Source: Aurelia coerulea (lineage: Eukaryota; Cnidaria; Scyphozoa; Semaeostomeae; Ulmaridae). Taken from it: a stretch of DNA of 64,000 nucleotides. This document shows positions 1 to 12,700 of this stretch, piece after piece; position 1 is the first letter of the stretch, and every line of letters begins with the position of its first letter. Both the position numbers and the translations under genes were made by a program. The DNA lies in the NCBI GenBank assembly GCA_039566865.1, contig CM076944.1, positions 7,834,501-7,898,500 on the forward strand, given 5' to 3'. The notes under the pieces were generated by a model, which saw nothing but the letters and a program-made list of their open reading frames with translations, was not told the origin of the DNA and ran no database searches.

Positions 1-500
1 TCGGCTGCTTTAAGTACTTCCCTAAAATTTAGGGTGACTCAAAAATGCTCCCCTGTTTGAAAAATTATTGCAGTAATACTTGTTACTTGTGCTGAAATCA
101 CAAAATTCATTCTTTCTAATAGCTACAAGATTGAAATGTTTTTGATAATTTTTTGGTAATCTTCAAAATAAAATTCTCTTGGTGGATTCAAAACTTTTAA
201 TCAAAACATCAGTTTGCAGAACAGCCGGAAAAATGGGAAAACGCAACATAAATTTGTCCAAGTCTTTTGAAATCCATTTGAAATTCCTTTTAGAATTAGC
301 AAACCAATAAAGTGATACAGAAACTGAAAATAAATTCATTGTCTCACTTGTTGTTTTAAAATAAGGATTTTAAAAATAATTGAAAGTGAAAAGCTGTCTC
401 TTTTGTTTCAAAATATCTTTGAACATGCAATTTGGGCAATTTTCTATGAATGACTTGCACAGCTGCATATGGCTACTGCTTTGCTTTGCAAACATTGAAG

Positions 501-685
501 GTGTTGTGGCGCAGTGGTGTAATCCTCTGACATTGCAGCCAGAACAGTCAGGTGGACCGGGTTCGATCCCAGGTAGAGCCCCATCACTTCAGCGTCATGA
601 CAAGGGGTCGTGGACTCGATTAGGCCTATTCTACTTCTGCGATCCCAGCGTTTGGCGCTACAAACCGCAACTTCACCTTCACCAA
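501..685 (+). repeat. tRNA-derived SINE, copy 1
   Basis: The sequence has a box A-like TGGCGCAGTGG and, about 40 bases on, a box B-like GGTTCGATCCC, followed by a body ending in CTTCACCTT repeats. A second copy at 3150-3350 matches over its full length with scattered differences. It lies in the last visible intron of the receptor, antisense to it. Confidence 0.85.
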
Positions 686-736
686 ACATGAAAACAACAG
701 CAGTGTCGGTTGGCAAATTTCCGTTACTGAACTTAC

Positions 737-780
737 CTGTTAAATTTCCAAAAGACGCATTCGGGTGATTGAGACTTTAT
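737..780 (-). CDS. Exon: start of GPS motif
   Basis: A 44-bp exon, phase 0 to 2, with acceptor ending TTCTAG and donor GTAAGT. It encodes 14 residues plus two bases, including ECVFWKFN. The Cys-x-x-Trp pattern is how the GPCR proteolysis site opens in adhesion GPCRs. The rest of the GPS, including the cleavage tripeptide, is not found between here and position 1, so the next exon probably lies outside the window. The exon is too short to be recognised alone; its support is the exact phase match with the GAIN exon before it and the expected order. Confidence 0.75.
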
Positions 781-3700
781 CTAGAAAGAAAGTAAGAGTA
801 TGAAACATGGTACGTTGCAAGATTGGTCAAACAACGATTTAGAGGGGAATGAATGGATAAACGGGTGAATCAATAAAAAGAATCCCCGTTTGAAAGGTCA
901 CGACTCCCTGGATATCAAGACGATGATATCGGCAAAGATGTAGTTTAATGATGTTCAAATCCATTTTAAAATTTAACTGACTGAAATCGGCCATTCCGTT
1001 CTGAAATTATGAGGGATTTTCTCGAGAAAGCCTCTTCAACAAAAACCATCAAACGTGCCCAAAATTACGAACAAAAAAAGAACAAGTCTTCCCCCTGGTA
1101 TCCATAACCGATTCAGGGGGATTCCATTCTCCCAAGTGGACAAAATACACGAATGCATGTAAGTGTCATCATTTTTAGGAAGGAAAACCAAGGAAAATGT
1201 GCTCATTGTTTTCACTCGTTTTTGCATATTTTGGAAGGGGCTTTCTGCAGAAAATCTCCCATTTCCACGGGAAAGAATGGCCGATCAAAGCCGGGTAACC
1301 TACTGGACCTAACTGAACATATTGGCAATAAAACAAGACAGTCTTCAATATTATTACTTTGATATTCAGGGAGCAATGTCCTTCCAAACGGGGATGCCTT
1401 TTTCTGACTCACCCGGTAGTATAAATATGTTCAGGAATTAAATCAGACAAGGACAACAAATAAAACAGCACTATATAGAGGTGCGGGGAGGTCAAAGAGA
1501 CATAGTTACTGGACGAAAGACATGAGCTACCGGGTGTCCCAAAAAACGTACTCCTGTTTAATAAATCACCAAAAATTGATTATCAATCTTTTGATGAAAT
1601 TTTCTCTTTGAATTGCTTTCTTAAAGACCCAAAAATATTCACAGATGATAAAATGTTTCCTTTTGATACAGCAAGGTAGGAAATTTACACGTTGAAAAAC
1701 CATATTTTGAGCTATAGTTTTTTGCAAAATACTCAATCTTGCCTAGGAGTCAAAATTTTCAGATTTTTTATCATCATTGAAGTGTCCAATGATAGTGCGA
1801 ATTTATTTCTGTCATTTATGACCATACTAGAAGTTTTACACACACAAAGAAATTGATTTGGCAATCATCAGTGCTTTTTGGAGTATGATTCAAAACCAGG
1901 TAGCCCTAAAAAGAGCTAAATTTGCTCATTCTTAAACCACTTTCAAGATCATTTATACATTGGAAAATAATTTGGTCTTTGATCTACTTGACAAAAAAGA
2001 AAATTGAAGATCGGCCGTATAATTAAATGTTGGTGATTTTTCAAACGGGAGTATTTTTTTTGGGACACCCGGTATAACTTTCAAAATTCATGCTGGAAAC
2101 ATGCCTTCCATGTGAACCAGGGTTGGGTAAAATTTGTTTGCGCCTTGGAGCAAATATCAATGTGCCTGTACAAGGAAAATAGAAGTGATAATTCATTGAG
2201 CCATTATATCAGGAAAGTGCCAGAGCAGGGAATGGTTATGTGCCATTAGAGTGTGCAGGCCTAGATAGTCAGAAGCCTGAACTGCTTTCTGTTAGCGAGA
2301 AAAGCATTTTCAAACAGATAGGTGCATCGTCTGATGAATAAAAGTGAAAGAGATGAATTTTAAACAAGAAACTACCTGCTCCCTTTTGAATTCCAAAAGA
2401 ACTGGCTTCTTTAGTTTCTCTCCGTCTTTTATGCTTGCAACAGTCAAGGATACGATTTTACTCACAAAATGAGTCCTGTTATGGAAGAGCATACAAATAT
2501 GAATATGAACGTGAAAGCGAGCAGAAACTGCATAAAATGACGTCCCCACGGAAAATTTCTAGGGCAGTGCCTTTTCTACAGGGAAATCAAGAGTTTAAGC
2601 TCCAGGAACAAACTGTTAAGAGTTGCCTTCTTAAATAATTAAATAGTCAAGTAGAAAAGCTGGAATCCGTTCAATATTCGGCTGCTTAGCAGTAACTGGA
2701 GCATGGAGAGGCACATCACGTGAGAAGCTCTACGATGAACTAGGGTGGGAATCACTCGACCTCCGTCGATGGAGTAAGCATCTTGTTCTTGTTTACAAGT
2801 TCTTTGCTATTAATAGCCTGATACCAGATTATACAAGAGTACCACTTCCACCGATCTCAGAATTGTCTTCTTTTCGCAAACGCACTGTAGTTGGGTAAGA
2901 ACCGTAAGTTACAAGGCAGGTTTCTACCGCTTTCTCTATCTGAGTGGAACACATTTGATACTAAAAGTAGACTGTTACCTACAGTAAGTGCATTCAAGAA
3001 TAAGTTATCACCATTTTCCCCCCCGATAAAACTAGTTTTTAGTGTTCATGGTACTCATAAAAACTTGAGAAAATCGCAAAAATAATTCTGTTATCTGGCC
3101 ATCAAGTAGAATTTGATTCATTCAAATCGATACGATACTCTGGACGAAGGTGTTGTGTCGTAGTGGTGTAATCCTCTGACATTGCAGCCAGAACAGTCAG
3201 GTGGACACGGTTCGATTCCAGGTAGAGCCCCACCACTTGAGCGTCAATACAAAGGGTTCCAGACTCGATTAGGCCTATTCTACTTCTGCGATCCCAGCGC
3301 TTGGTGCTAAAACCGCAACTTCGCCTTTACCTTCACTTCACCTTCACCTCAAATGCCTGAACTTTATTTTGGCGCAGCCGATAGCATATGTATATAAATG
3401 TAATTACTAATTTACCTGTTTGCATCATCAGCTGATCCACTTGAGAATATCTTTTCTAAGTTCTTGTATTGAATTAGAATAGCGAAGGTTTGTTTTCCTA
3501 GAGAAAGGGAAAATGCAAAAATTAGACTAAGCAGCTAAAAGGGAATGGAACTGTGAGTTCTTTCTGGCAGTGGGTGCAATTTAACTGAACCCAATATAGG
3601 GCTCAAATCTTTAAAAAAGTGTGTGTAAAATTCTTTATATTTTTCTTTTGATTGAAGTGTTTGAAAGAAACTTAAGAAGGTACTTTGCTGTAAATCTACC

Positions 3701-6700
3701 GTGGAAATTTCTTTATGTCTTGATTAGTTTCAATATGGTGGTATTTATTGTTGTAGAGGCTGTGATGTCATCAAATTTCTAAATCCGAAACTAGAGGGGC
3801 TACAGATTTCTCATTGCCACCACATTGTAGATCTTTATAAACTATGGTTTTCTTGAGGATTTTACTATTTTTACTTTATTGATTTAAGATTTACGATGAT
3901 TTCCATTTTTTTCAAAATTTTCCACGAATTCTTTCAAAATGGTCTAAAATGCCGCCATTTTGAAGAAATCTAGATGCAAAAAATTTTCACGGCAGATTTA
4001 CAGCAAAGTACCCTAACTACCTTTCAAGACATTCAATTAAAAGAAAAATGCAATACAATTTTACACCCACCTGTTTAAAGATTTGAAAGATTTGAGCTCT
4101 CTGATACTGAGCCCTATATGCAGAGAGCATAAAAGACCACAAAATGTCTTGCCTTTTCTGAACTGCCACAGAAAAGCTCACCAAAGCACTCTTTGCTCTT
4201 GGCTTTTTTCTAAACTTGCAGATCTTGGTCTTCCCATTGATTTTATCGCTATTTTTCAATATCGAATCAAACCTCGAACAATTTTTTGGGGAATCCCTGT
4301 ACACTGCATAGGAGGATTCACTAAATTCACAAATGCTCCATGATGCCATTTCCAGATTCAAAGGGGCAGTGCGGTCGTAACATAACAAACATGGGGTCAG
4401 ACAAGCCAATATCGACATTTGTATGCGAAAATTATTGTTTAACTGATTGAAGATTAAAGGTCACAGTGATTTCACAGCAGAGTTTTCGTCTTTGGGTGAA
4501 AGACCTTTCTGAAACCCTCCCCGTTATCGATCTGTATTCCAGCAATCGTTAGCAAAATGAATTATTTGAAAGCATACACAAACTCTGCGATCGTTAATCT
4601 ACTCGAAGGTGTTGTTATTTTCCAAAAAAAGTTTAAGAGTAGGTTCAGGAAAGAAATTCTAATACACCTGGATTTGCAAGAATGTCCACGCGCTATATGA
4701 TGCGTGGAAGTTATTCGTGCGAAAAATTGTTAAAATATAAAGTAATCATTCTCACCTTGACTCTTCTTGTTTTGTTTTGCATTCTGCCTCTGCAAGTCGA
4801 GGTAGTCCAGCAGCGACTTTTAGGCCGGTCGTAATGACAGCATGGCCAGCCGTTTGCTGCGGTGGCGTATTTATGCTGTTGTTGTTGTAGCCATGCTGTC
4901 ATTACGACTGGCCTAAAAGTCGCTGCTGGACTACCTCAACTTGCAGAGGCAGAATAAAAGACAAAACAAAACAAAACAAAGCAAAAAGAGTCATGGTGAG
5001 AATGACTACTTTATATATTAACAGTTTTTCGCACGAATAACTTCCACGCATCCTATAGTGCGTGGAATGTCCATGAAAGGGCGGCGGAGCCCCTCTAAGC
5101 TTACTCACCATCTTCGAAAGTGCTCTTATTGAAGACAACTCGTGAATCTGGAGTATTCCTGCTGTTTGAAAACAGGCTAATCTCAGCATCATTCGTACCA
5201 ACTAAATTTGATAGATCTTTAATTCGCACAGCTGTAATGAAACACTTATTATTAATATTATCAAGTAATATCGGCATAAAAGAGTATACAACAGCTATAC
5301 ATGTATGTAAGAAAAACGGACGCAAAAAAGAGACAGATTTTTTGGCACACTGAGGCCTTTCAAACTTACGTTATCATCAGAGTGTGACTAATTCAATTTA
5401 CGAGTGTGACTAACTCAAATAACAGTTAGCCACACTCTGATGATAAAGTAAGTTTGAAAGGCCTCAGTGTGCTGAAAAATCTGTCTGTTTTTGCGTCCGT
5501 TTTTCTTCAAGTACCTATTAATTAGCAATACTACAGTACCATGTATGTAAGAAAATATTTGCAAACACAGCTAATAAAAGCCAATTGGTTCAAATAATAA
5601 AAGAACTGAATTGATAAAAATATTATCGAAAACCTAAATACGGTACGAAATTTCGGCAAAGTCTGCACTGGCATTGGCATTGGCAAACACTGGTATTGGC
5701 AAGCAGATTTAAATTGGTCATTTGTGTGAGATGGGATGGAATGGATGTACCAATGTTCTTCGAAGAAAGTTATGCATGAGAAACTGTGCAGCAGTCTGTC
5801 TCGAAGGTCTTGATACACAAATTCTACAGGGTGTCCCTAAAATATATATACAGATTTGGTTGACTCCAGCGAAGTGAATTTAGCTTTAATCAATGGCTTA
5901 TCACTCTCAAAATGTTCCTCGATAGTTAACTTGGACATAGATACCTCGTTTGTTGGCATTGGTACTTTGAGAGCAGAAATATCAATCTTAAAAGCTCAAA
6001 TTTGCGTCCTCTTGCAAACCAGAGCTTTGGCCTTTTGGCCTGAGCAAATTCCTGAGGCACATCGAAATTTAGAACTGAAATTAATGAAAACTTAAGAAAC
6101 TTCCTAATGGGTGACTGGGGGGTGACTTCTGGAAAACAGAATTACACAAGATCTAATACTGTTGAAATTTAATCAAGGCTATCGTTGATTTATACGCTGT
6201 GCCTTAAGAAATTGCTTAGGCCAAAAGTCTAAAGCTCTGGTTTGCAGGAAGAGGCAAATTGCAGCTTTCAATATTGCTATTTCTGCTCTCAAAGCACCAA
6301 TACCAACAAACTAGGTATCTATGTTCAAGTTAACTATCGAGGAATATTATGAGAGTGATTAGCCATTGATTAAAGCTAAATTCACAGCGCAAGAGTCAAC
6401 CAAATGCGTATACATTCTTTTTGGACACCCGGTATATTGCATAAATTGTGGTAGCATCTCTTTAATAGTTAGCAAAAACATTTCTCCTAGGTATCGTTCG
6501 GCAAATGAAAGCAAGTACCGTAGATCCATGTGTTTTGCTTTTAAAATTTATTCCATATAGAAATTTTGTCTGGATCTCATTCTCCAATTTGCGCACAAAT
6601 TTCATGTTTGACAATGATCATAGGATAGTTTATAGTCTGCCTAATCTCAGCAATCACAAGCAACCAAAAGTTTAAAGGCAGGAGCAAACTCTTCGATATT

Positions 6701-9700
6701 GTATCATGTAGAAACGGTCTGCTACTTTAAAGAAAACCGAGGATAAAATTGTAAAAATAAGCAAAAATGAGGGAAGAATCCTACAACGGTGCAACCAGTG
6801 GCGGATTTAGGGGGCAAAATGAACCCCTTCCAGAGGAAAACTCCGCTTGGCGCCCCCTTTTGGCAAAAACAGCGCCCCTTATTCTGACTCTACACACTCT
6901 GTTTTAATTCTTTCGATGAACATATAAATCAAGGCGTCATTCAGTGGAAAAACCAAAGAACTTTCTTAAGTATGGGTCCAACAATTTTCGGGCAACTTTC
7001 TATTAAACATTTGGCGCCCCCTTTGCAGGTTGCCCCTCTTCAACTTCGGGCTGGGTGCAACTGCCATTTTTAAACATTTTAATACACATTACTTACCAAT
7101 ATTCTCCGCCACGATTTCAACGTCGTCACTCTTTGAAGCCCAATCTTTAAGTCGCTTTCTGGTGTATTTGTCAACGATAGATAACAATTCTGACGCAGCA
7201 TTTGTGGACTAAAAAATAAACAGAAAACAATTTTCCAACTACAAAATATTGTATTTGCAAAAATATCACGAAGGCTGTAGTAAAAGATAAGAAAAGAAAC
7301 TATATATCCACATAACTTTGATATAAATAAGGGTCGAAAAGTCATAAGTCTAATGGTATCCTGTTTGCTCTTCCATTAGCATTCACTCTGAAAGTAACGA
7401 AGTAATTCGGCATACTTACCTCTTGTTTTTTCTTCCAAACATCAGAATTTGCAGAATCAAGAAGCGAGCTCACAACATTTGTAAACATCTACAATAGGTG
7501 AGGAAAAATTATTATTCTATTATTAGCATCCCAGGATTTTTCAGAACATTGACTAAGTAAAATGTAGCTATTTGACTACACTGAAGTAATGCGAGCAAAG
7601 GACAACTTCACCAAGATTAAATTCATATTCAACGTCTACAAACTAGAGCACGATCGCTAATAGATTACTCTCTCTACTAGATTACTACTCTAGATTAAGG
7701 GATGGGTGGAGTTGCAATTGGCTTTCAGTCTCGAACTTAATAAAATTTGACAGGGCTGTGATGATCTACAAAATAATGAATGGTCTCTGCCCGGACAACT
7801 TAAGAGGGATACTTGTTATCTAACTATCCAACAAGAAATCAGCTAGATCTGAACACCCCAAGGCAGAACCTAGAATTCTCCAAAAGTACTTTTTTCTATT
7901 CTGGTGCAAAGACATAGAATGAAATCCCATTAGAAATCAGAATGAGTTCCACAATTACCATATTCAAAAGGAAACTGAAGGAATTCCTACAAAATTCGCA
8001 TCCTTCCCGAAGCACGATCCCTAGGAAGACCAGCAAATTTGTAAGATTTTATATGTAAATAGATATTTATTTGTACAGCGAAAGTTATTTTTTAGCTGAT
8101 AGGGTTTTTGTGTTAAAATATGATAAAATGAAATGAAATTAAACGCCACGTAGTTAGATTATCTATCTATACATTACTGTACATCAACCTACTTTGGTTA
8201 TTACGTACATGTACGGTAACCATTCCAGAAAATAATTTTAAAAAAATCACCTCAACATTTCGCTTTGGAGTACCATGGGAAGGATGATACCTGCTCGGTC
8301 GTTTGGAAACTGACACACTTTTCAGAGCAGCCAGTGAAATACTAAGACCTTGAAGCTTTCTTTCCATATTTGGTAATTGTCGTATTGTTAGAGAATGATG
8401 CAATAAGTTCCGCAGTAATACCAACTCAGGGACGAGGCCTTGTGTAAAGTTCAAATACTAGGAAAAAGAAATTCGAGAATTAGACTCTGTAGTTATAGGG
8501 AAATTTTAGCGTTCGTGCAGACTATACCGAAGGAAAAGGTATAGTCTTGCCCAATACCACTCACTTTTGTGTAGTGCGTGTTTCAGCATTTATTTCGCAA
8601 TAGTGATAACAAAGAAAACTTATTGTTGTAACAGCCAATAAAATTACTTTCCCGGGAAACGAGGAAGCAATCAGTTTTGAGAATGGCTATCATGTGATTA
8701 AATCTCAGGTTTCACTTTGTTCTCTAGGCAAACTTCATTAGCAACAGAATACTCTGGAATGTTAACTACCCTGTTGCAGACAATAAACAGACGCTAAGGA
8801 GAAATAACCATTCAAACTGGCATTGAAATGAAATGCTGACGCTTACAATACATGAAATTAAGCGGCGTTGCGCAGATGATACCTTTTCCTTAGTTAGGTA
8901 TTGTCTGCACGCAGGGGAATTTTCATACAGCTTTTCCTAAGACCGAAGCCTTGTAGTAAAAGTTGGTGGAATATACTTTTCAGAGCTTTTCAGCCGTTGT
9001 ACAAAAAAGACCTTGATCGCACATCACATTTATACATTTGTAGAAATGTGTCGCATTTTCAAATGTGTACAACAGTGATAGGATTTCTGATGCTTCTCAA
9101 TCGAACATTTCGAATAAAAAAAAATAAAAAATTCGAGAAAATCACCTCATCCATATTCTTTTGAAGAATAGTTAGGAGGTATATTGATTTCAGTCCGATT
9201 TCAGGCAGGTAAAGTTTTGAAAAGGAATCGAACATATTTGCCAATATCATCGTCATCCAGGGAGCAGTGGCCTTTCAGATGCGGATTGTAATTCTATTCA
9301 AGATATCTGCTAGTATACGAGGTTTGGGAAGGGGGCTCCGTCGTCAAAATGTAAACAAAACGATGATTTTTGCAGTTTTTTGAAAGGTGATATCACACAG
9401 GATTTTCGTATTTTTTTCAAAATGAAAGTTGCTGTTTGGGCATTAATCCTTGTACTTCACTAAGGAACAAACCAAACATTCATATCTTCTACGATTGCTC
9501 GGATATAAGTGGATTTTTAACGGTCACTTTTTGGTGGCTTGGGTGAAGCCATCAAACAAACTTCACAAAACAATGGATGAACAATGGTGACACGTGCGAG
9601 TTTACGGATTTGTTTACTGTTTGACGACAGAGCCCCTTTAAGGACCTCCATTTCGAATTTAGGATAAATACAGAATCTACAACTGAAAGACTTACCACAC

Positions 9701-12700
9701 TCCATATGGCAGGTGAGTATGGAGCTAGCGTTGTTGTCAACGGTATTTCTGTTGTTGTTCTCTCTTCACTTGTTCCTTTTGCTGTTAAAAAGATCAAACA
9801 TAGTCTATGTGATTCAAGTACCGGCCAATGCTATTTCTCATCTTTAAATATTTCATACCTTCAAAAATTTACGCAACAGAAAGCATTGATTCTACAGATC
9901 TTTCAATTTCATTCATTTATAGGAGCCTTCAGCAGATTTACAAGAGGCTGATTTACAAGAGGCTGATTTACGAGGGAAAATCCGTAAAAACACCGTACAA
10001 TTCAAAGAGAATACAGGGTGCGCCAAAATAAACTATGCACGTTTGGCAGGCCACAATAAATCGCACACTGGACCGATTTTGAAGATTTATGACTTAATCT
10101 TTAGCAGAAAGCCTGAATTAGACACTGGGAATTTTTGCAAATTTTTTCATTTTCAATTTTCAGAGCTAGAAGCAAGTTTCTTAAAATTTCAGTTTTCAAA
10201 AACACTGAAAACGATCAAAAAACATCGATCAAGTTTTCTAAAGAATCGATATGAATGGACAAAGAGAGAACTTGTTCGTGGTGATTTGGGATTTAGAAAT
10301 CGATTAATTGTAATCTGCTGTACGAGAGTTCGTACTAAATCCCCAAATCACCCTGAAAACGTTTTCTCTTTTATCATTCATGTTGAGTCTTTAAAATGCG
10401 ATCGACGTTTTTTGATCGTTTTCAGTGTTTTCGAAAACGAAAATTGTAAGAAACTCGCTTCTAGCTCTAAAAACTGAAAACAGAAAAATTTGCAAAAAGT
10501 CCTAGAATCAAATTTAGGCTTTCTGTGAACGATTAAGTTATAAATCTTCAAAATCGGTCCAGTGTACGATTTATTGTGGCCTGCCAAACGTGCATAGTCT
10601 ATTTTGGCGCATCAGGTGTTACAGTAGAAACCTGTATGAGGCTCTTGCTTAACTGATACCATGATCAAGTCCAGCCTACAAGGTTCTTGAAGAGGTGCTT
10701 ATACTTGGTTCAGTGTTCATATGTTTTTATAGATGTTTTTATAGAAAGTGAATCCTTTTGCAGCTTTGGAGTAATTACCATCTTTTAAACCATTATATAA
10801 GAACTCGTAAAAATTGGTGCCTCTTTGAGGTTCTTGTTTAAAAACTTCTAATCATGGAATTTCAGCCTCAAGGTTCTTATAAAACTGGGTTCTTTAAAAA
10901 ATCACAATATCAAAAATTAAGGACAATATTAAAATTTGTTCGAAAGAAAAAAATAGTAGTTATCTGCAAAGGGGAGCAAAAAAAAAGAAACGACATAGTT
11001 GCTTAATAGTTGTCTTAAAACTATTTAGCGTTACGGCTTGTTTGACTATTCCTGAGCTAGGAGGCTATCCAGTTTTTTACTCGTCTTAATGAAAACATCT
11101 AATTGGCCATTTCTAGTTTTCATTAAAGACAAATTTAGGTCAGTTAAAGTATTTCGGAGGGTGTGAAAGGACCCGTGAATTTCTCAAAAAGTTTGGTCAA
11201 GTATTGAGGAGCAAGACCATCTAAAGCTTTAAAAACATGAGTTTGGTCTCGGAACGAATCGGTTCCTCAATTTTCTTTGTCATGCACGTGGAATCTCTTT
11301 GATGGCCTTTCTTGTCACCATTTTCATGGCCTATGAAGAGATGGTATCTGCAAGTCAAGCTGCGTAAAACAGACCATTTGAAACCTACTTGCGAGTGATA
11401 TCTCTTTCGTTGGCACATCAGTCGTAGTCGGCTTTGGCGTTGTTGTTGTTGTCGGTATCGTGGTAGGTGCTTTCGTCGTAGTCGACCGCCAATTACAAGT
11501 AAACCCATTGCCTTCATAACCCTCTTCACAGGCGCATCGAAATGAACCAATAGTATTTGAGCATACGGCGTTCACGTGACAAACATCAGGTTCTGTATCA
11601 AGATTAGCAACTTGTCCACTGCCTTCTTGTATGTCAGCAAAAGGTTTTTGGCACTCATTGATATCTAAAGAGAAATCAAATTGTTGCTTTGTTACATTTA
11701 CGTTGGTAATCTAACAGATTTAAAGACCCATTGTCAACCATGATCCTTTGTGCGCAGAATGAAAGCAAGACAAAGATAATTTAGGCCAAAAATCACTTTT
11801 AGATAACACGAAAGTAAACTTTGGCGCCACGAAGGAGCATGGTTAGCAATAGGTCTTAAGTGGTGGAACAAAATAATGCTTTTGAGTTGCCTAAAAACCA
11901 TATGGCAGGTTGCAGGTTGGACCTAACATAAAATTTTAGAGTTTTATGACTGAATGATTATATCCCACTTAATATTCAACATATCCAGCTTAAAGGCTCT
12001 TGGGCGACCGGCATGCATTGCGCTCATTTGTTTTTCGTGGACTGCATGGATCTAATTTGACTGAAGTCCAATGTTTAACACACGTAAGGAGAAATATGGC
12101 CACATCTGGAGCTGCAGTGACGTACTGCTGACTTGAGCGACATCACGAAATCATATTCATGCAGCAAGAAATTAGGCCACCTTTACAAATAGGGCTGCAA
12201 TGTATGCTGGCTACCCAAGAGCCTTTAAAAAACGTCAGTTTCATCAGTCTGACGATTTGTCCAAATCAACACCCTTCCAAACAACGTTCTGGCACAATAC
12301 TTATCGTATGCTAATAAAGAATTTTCTAATGACGTAAATGAAAATATACTCGAACTTACTCAAAATTTCATCCACGAAACAGGTCGGCTTGGATAATTTC
12401 AAACGTTCGTTTGACGCCACACAGCCATTGTGTACTTTTGCCCGTTTTATTTGTAAGTGTAGCATTTGTTGTTGTTTACTTAATTTTCATCTATTTGCAT
12501 GTCTTTATGTTTATGTTAATGGCCATGGGGGCAGTCATTGTCTTTTGCTACCTGTGGTATCGTCTCTGTAGTGTCTTAAAGTTGTATAGTAGTTAGAAAG
12601 TATAGTAGAATGTAATAGAATGTAACATATATATTCTATATCAATATATAAAAAGAGAAGTTTCATCTGTACATGGCGTGCTCTAAATAATTCATATAAT

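Noticed and set aside
501..575. Functional tRNA gene
   Set aside because: Boxes A and B are present, but the acceptor and anticodon stems cannot be paired, and a full-length copy with the same non-tRNA body occurs at 3150. It is a SINE head.
4017..4418. 133-codon minus-strand ORF as a receptor exon or gene
   Set aside because: It runs into the terminal repeat of the MITE at 3604-4097, has no recognisable domain, and the GAIN exon at 3416-3497 already fills the gap with matching phases.
9146..9256. Minus-strand open run ending NMDE before a GTGATT donor, as a possible extra exon
   Set aside because: Most of it overlaps a fragment of the CCGGGTGAGTCAG-type MITE, no good acceptor exists in frame, and the phase chain is complete without it.
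10043..10587. Overlapping ORFs of 144 and 69 codons on opposite strands sharing peptide phrases
   Set aside because: They are mirror translations of the two arms of the foldback MITE at 10012-10621.
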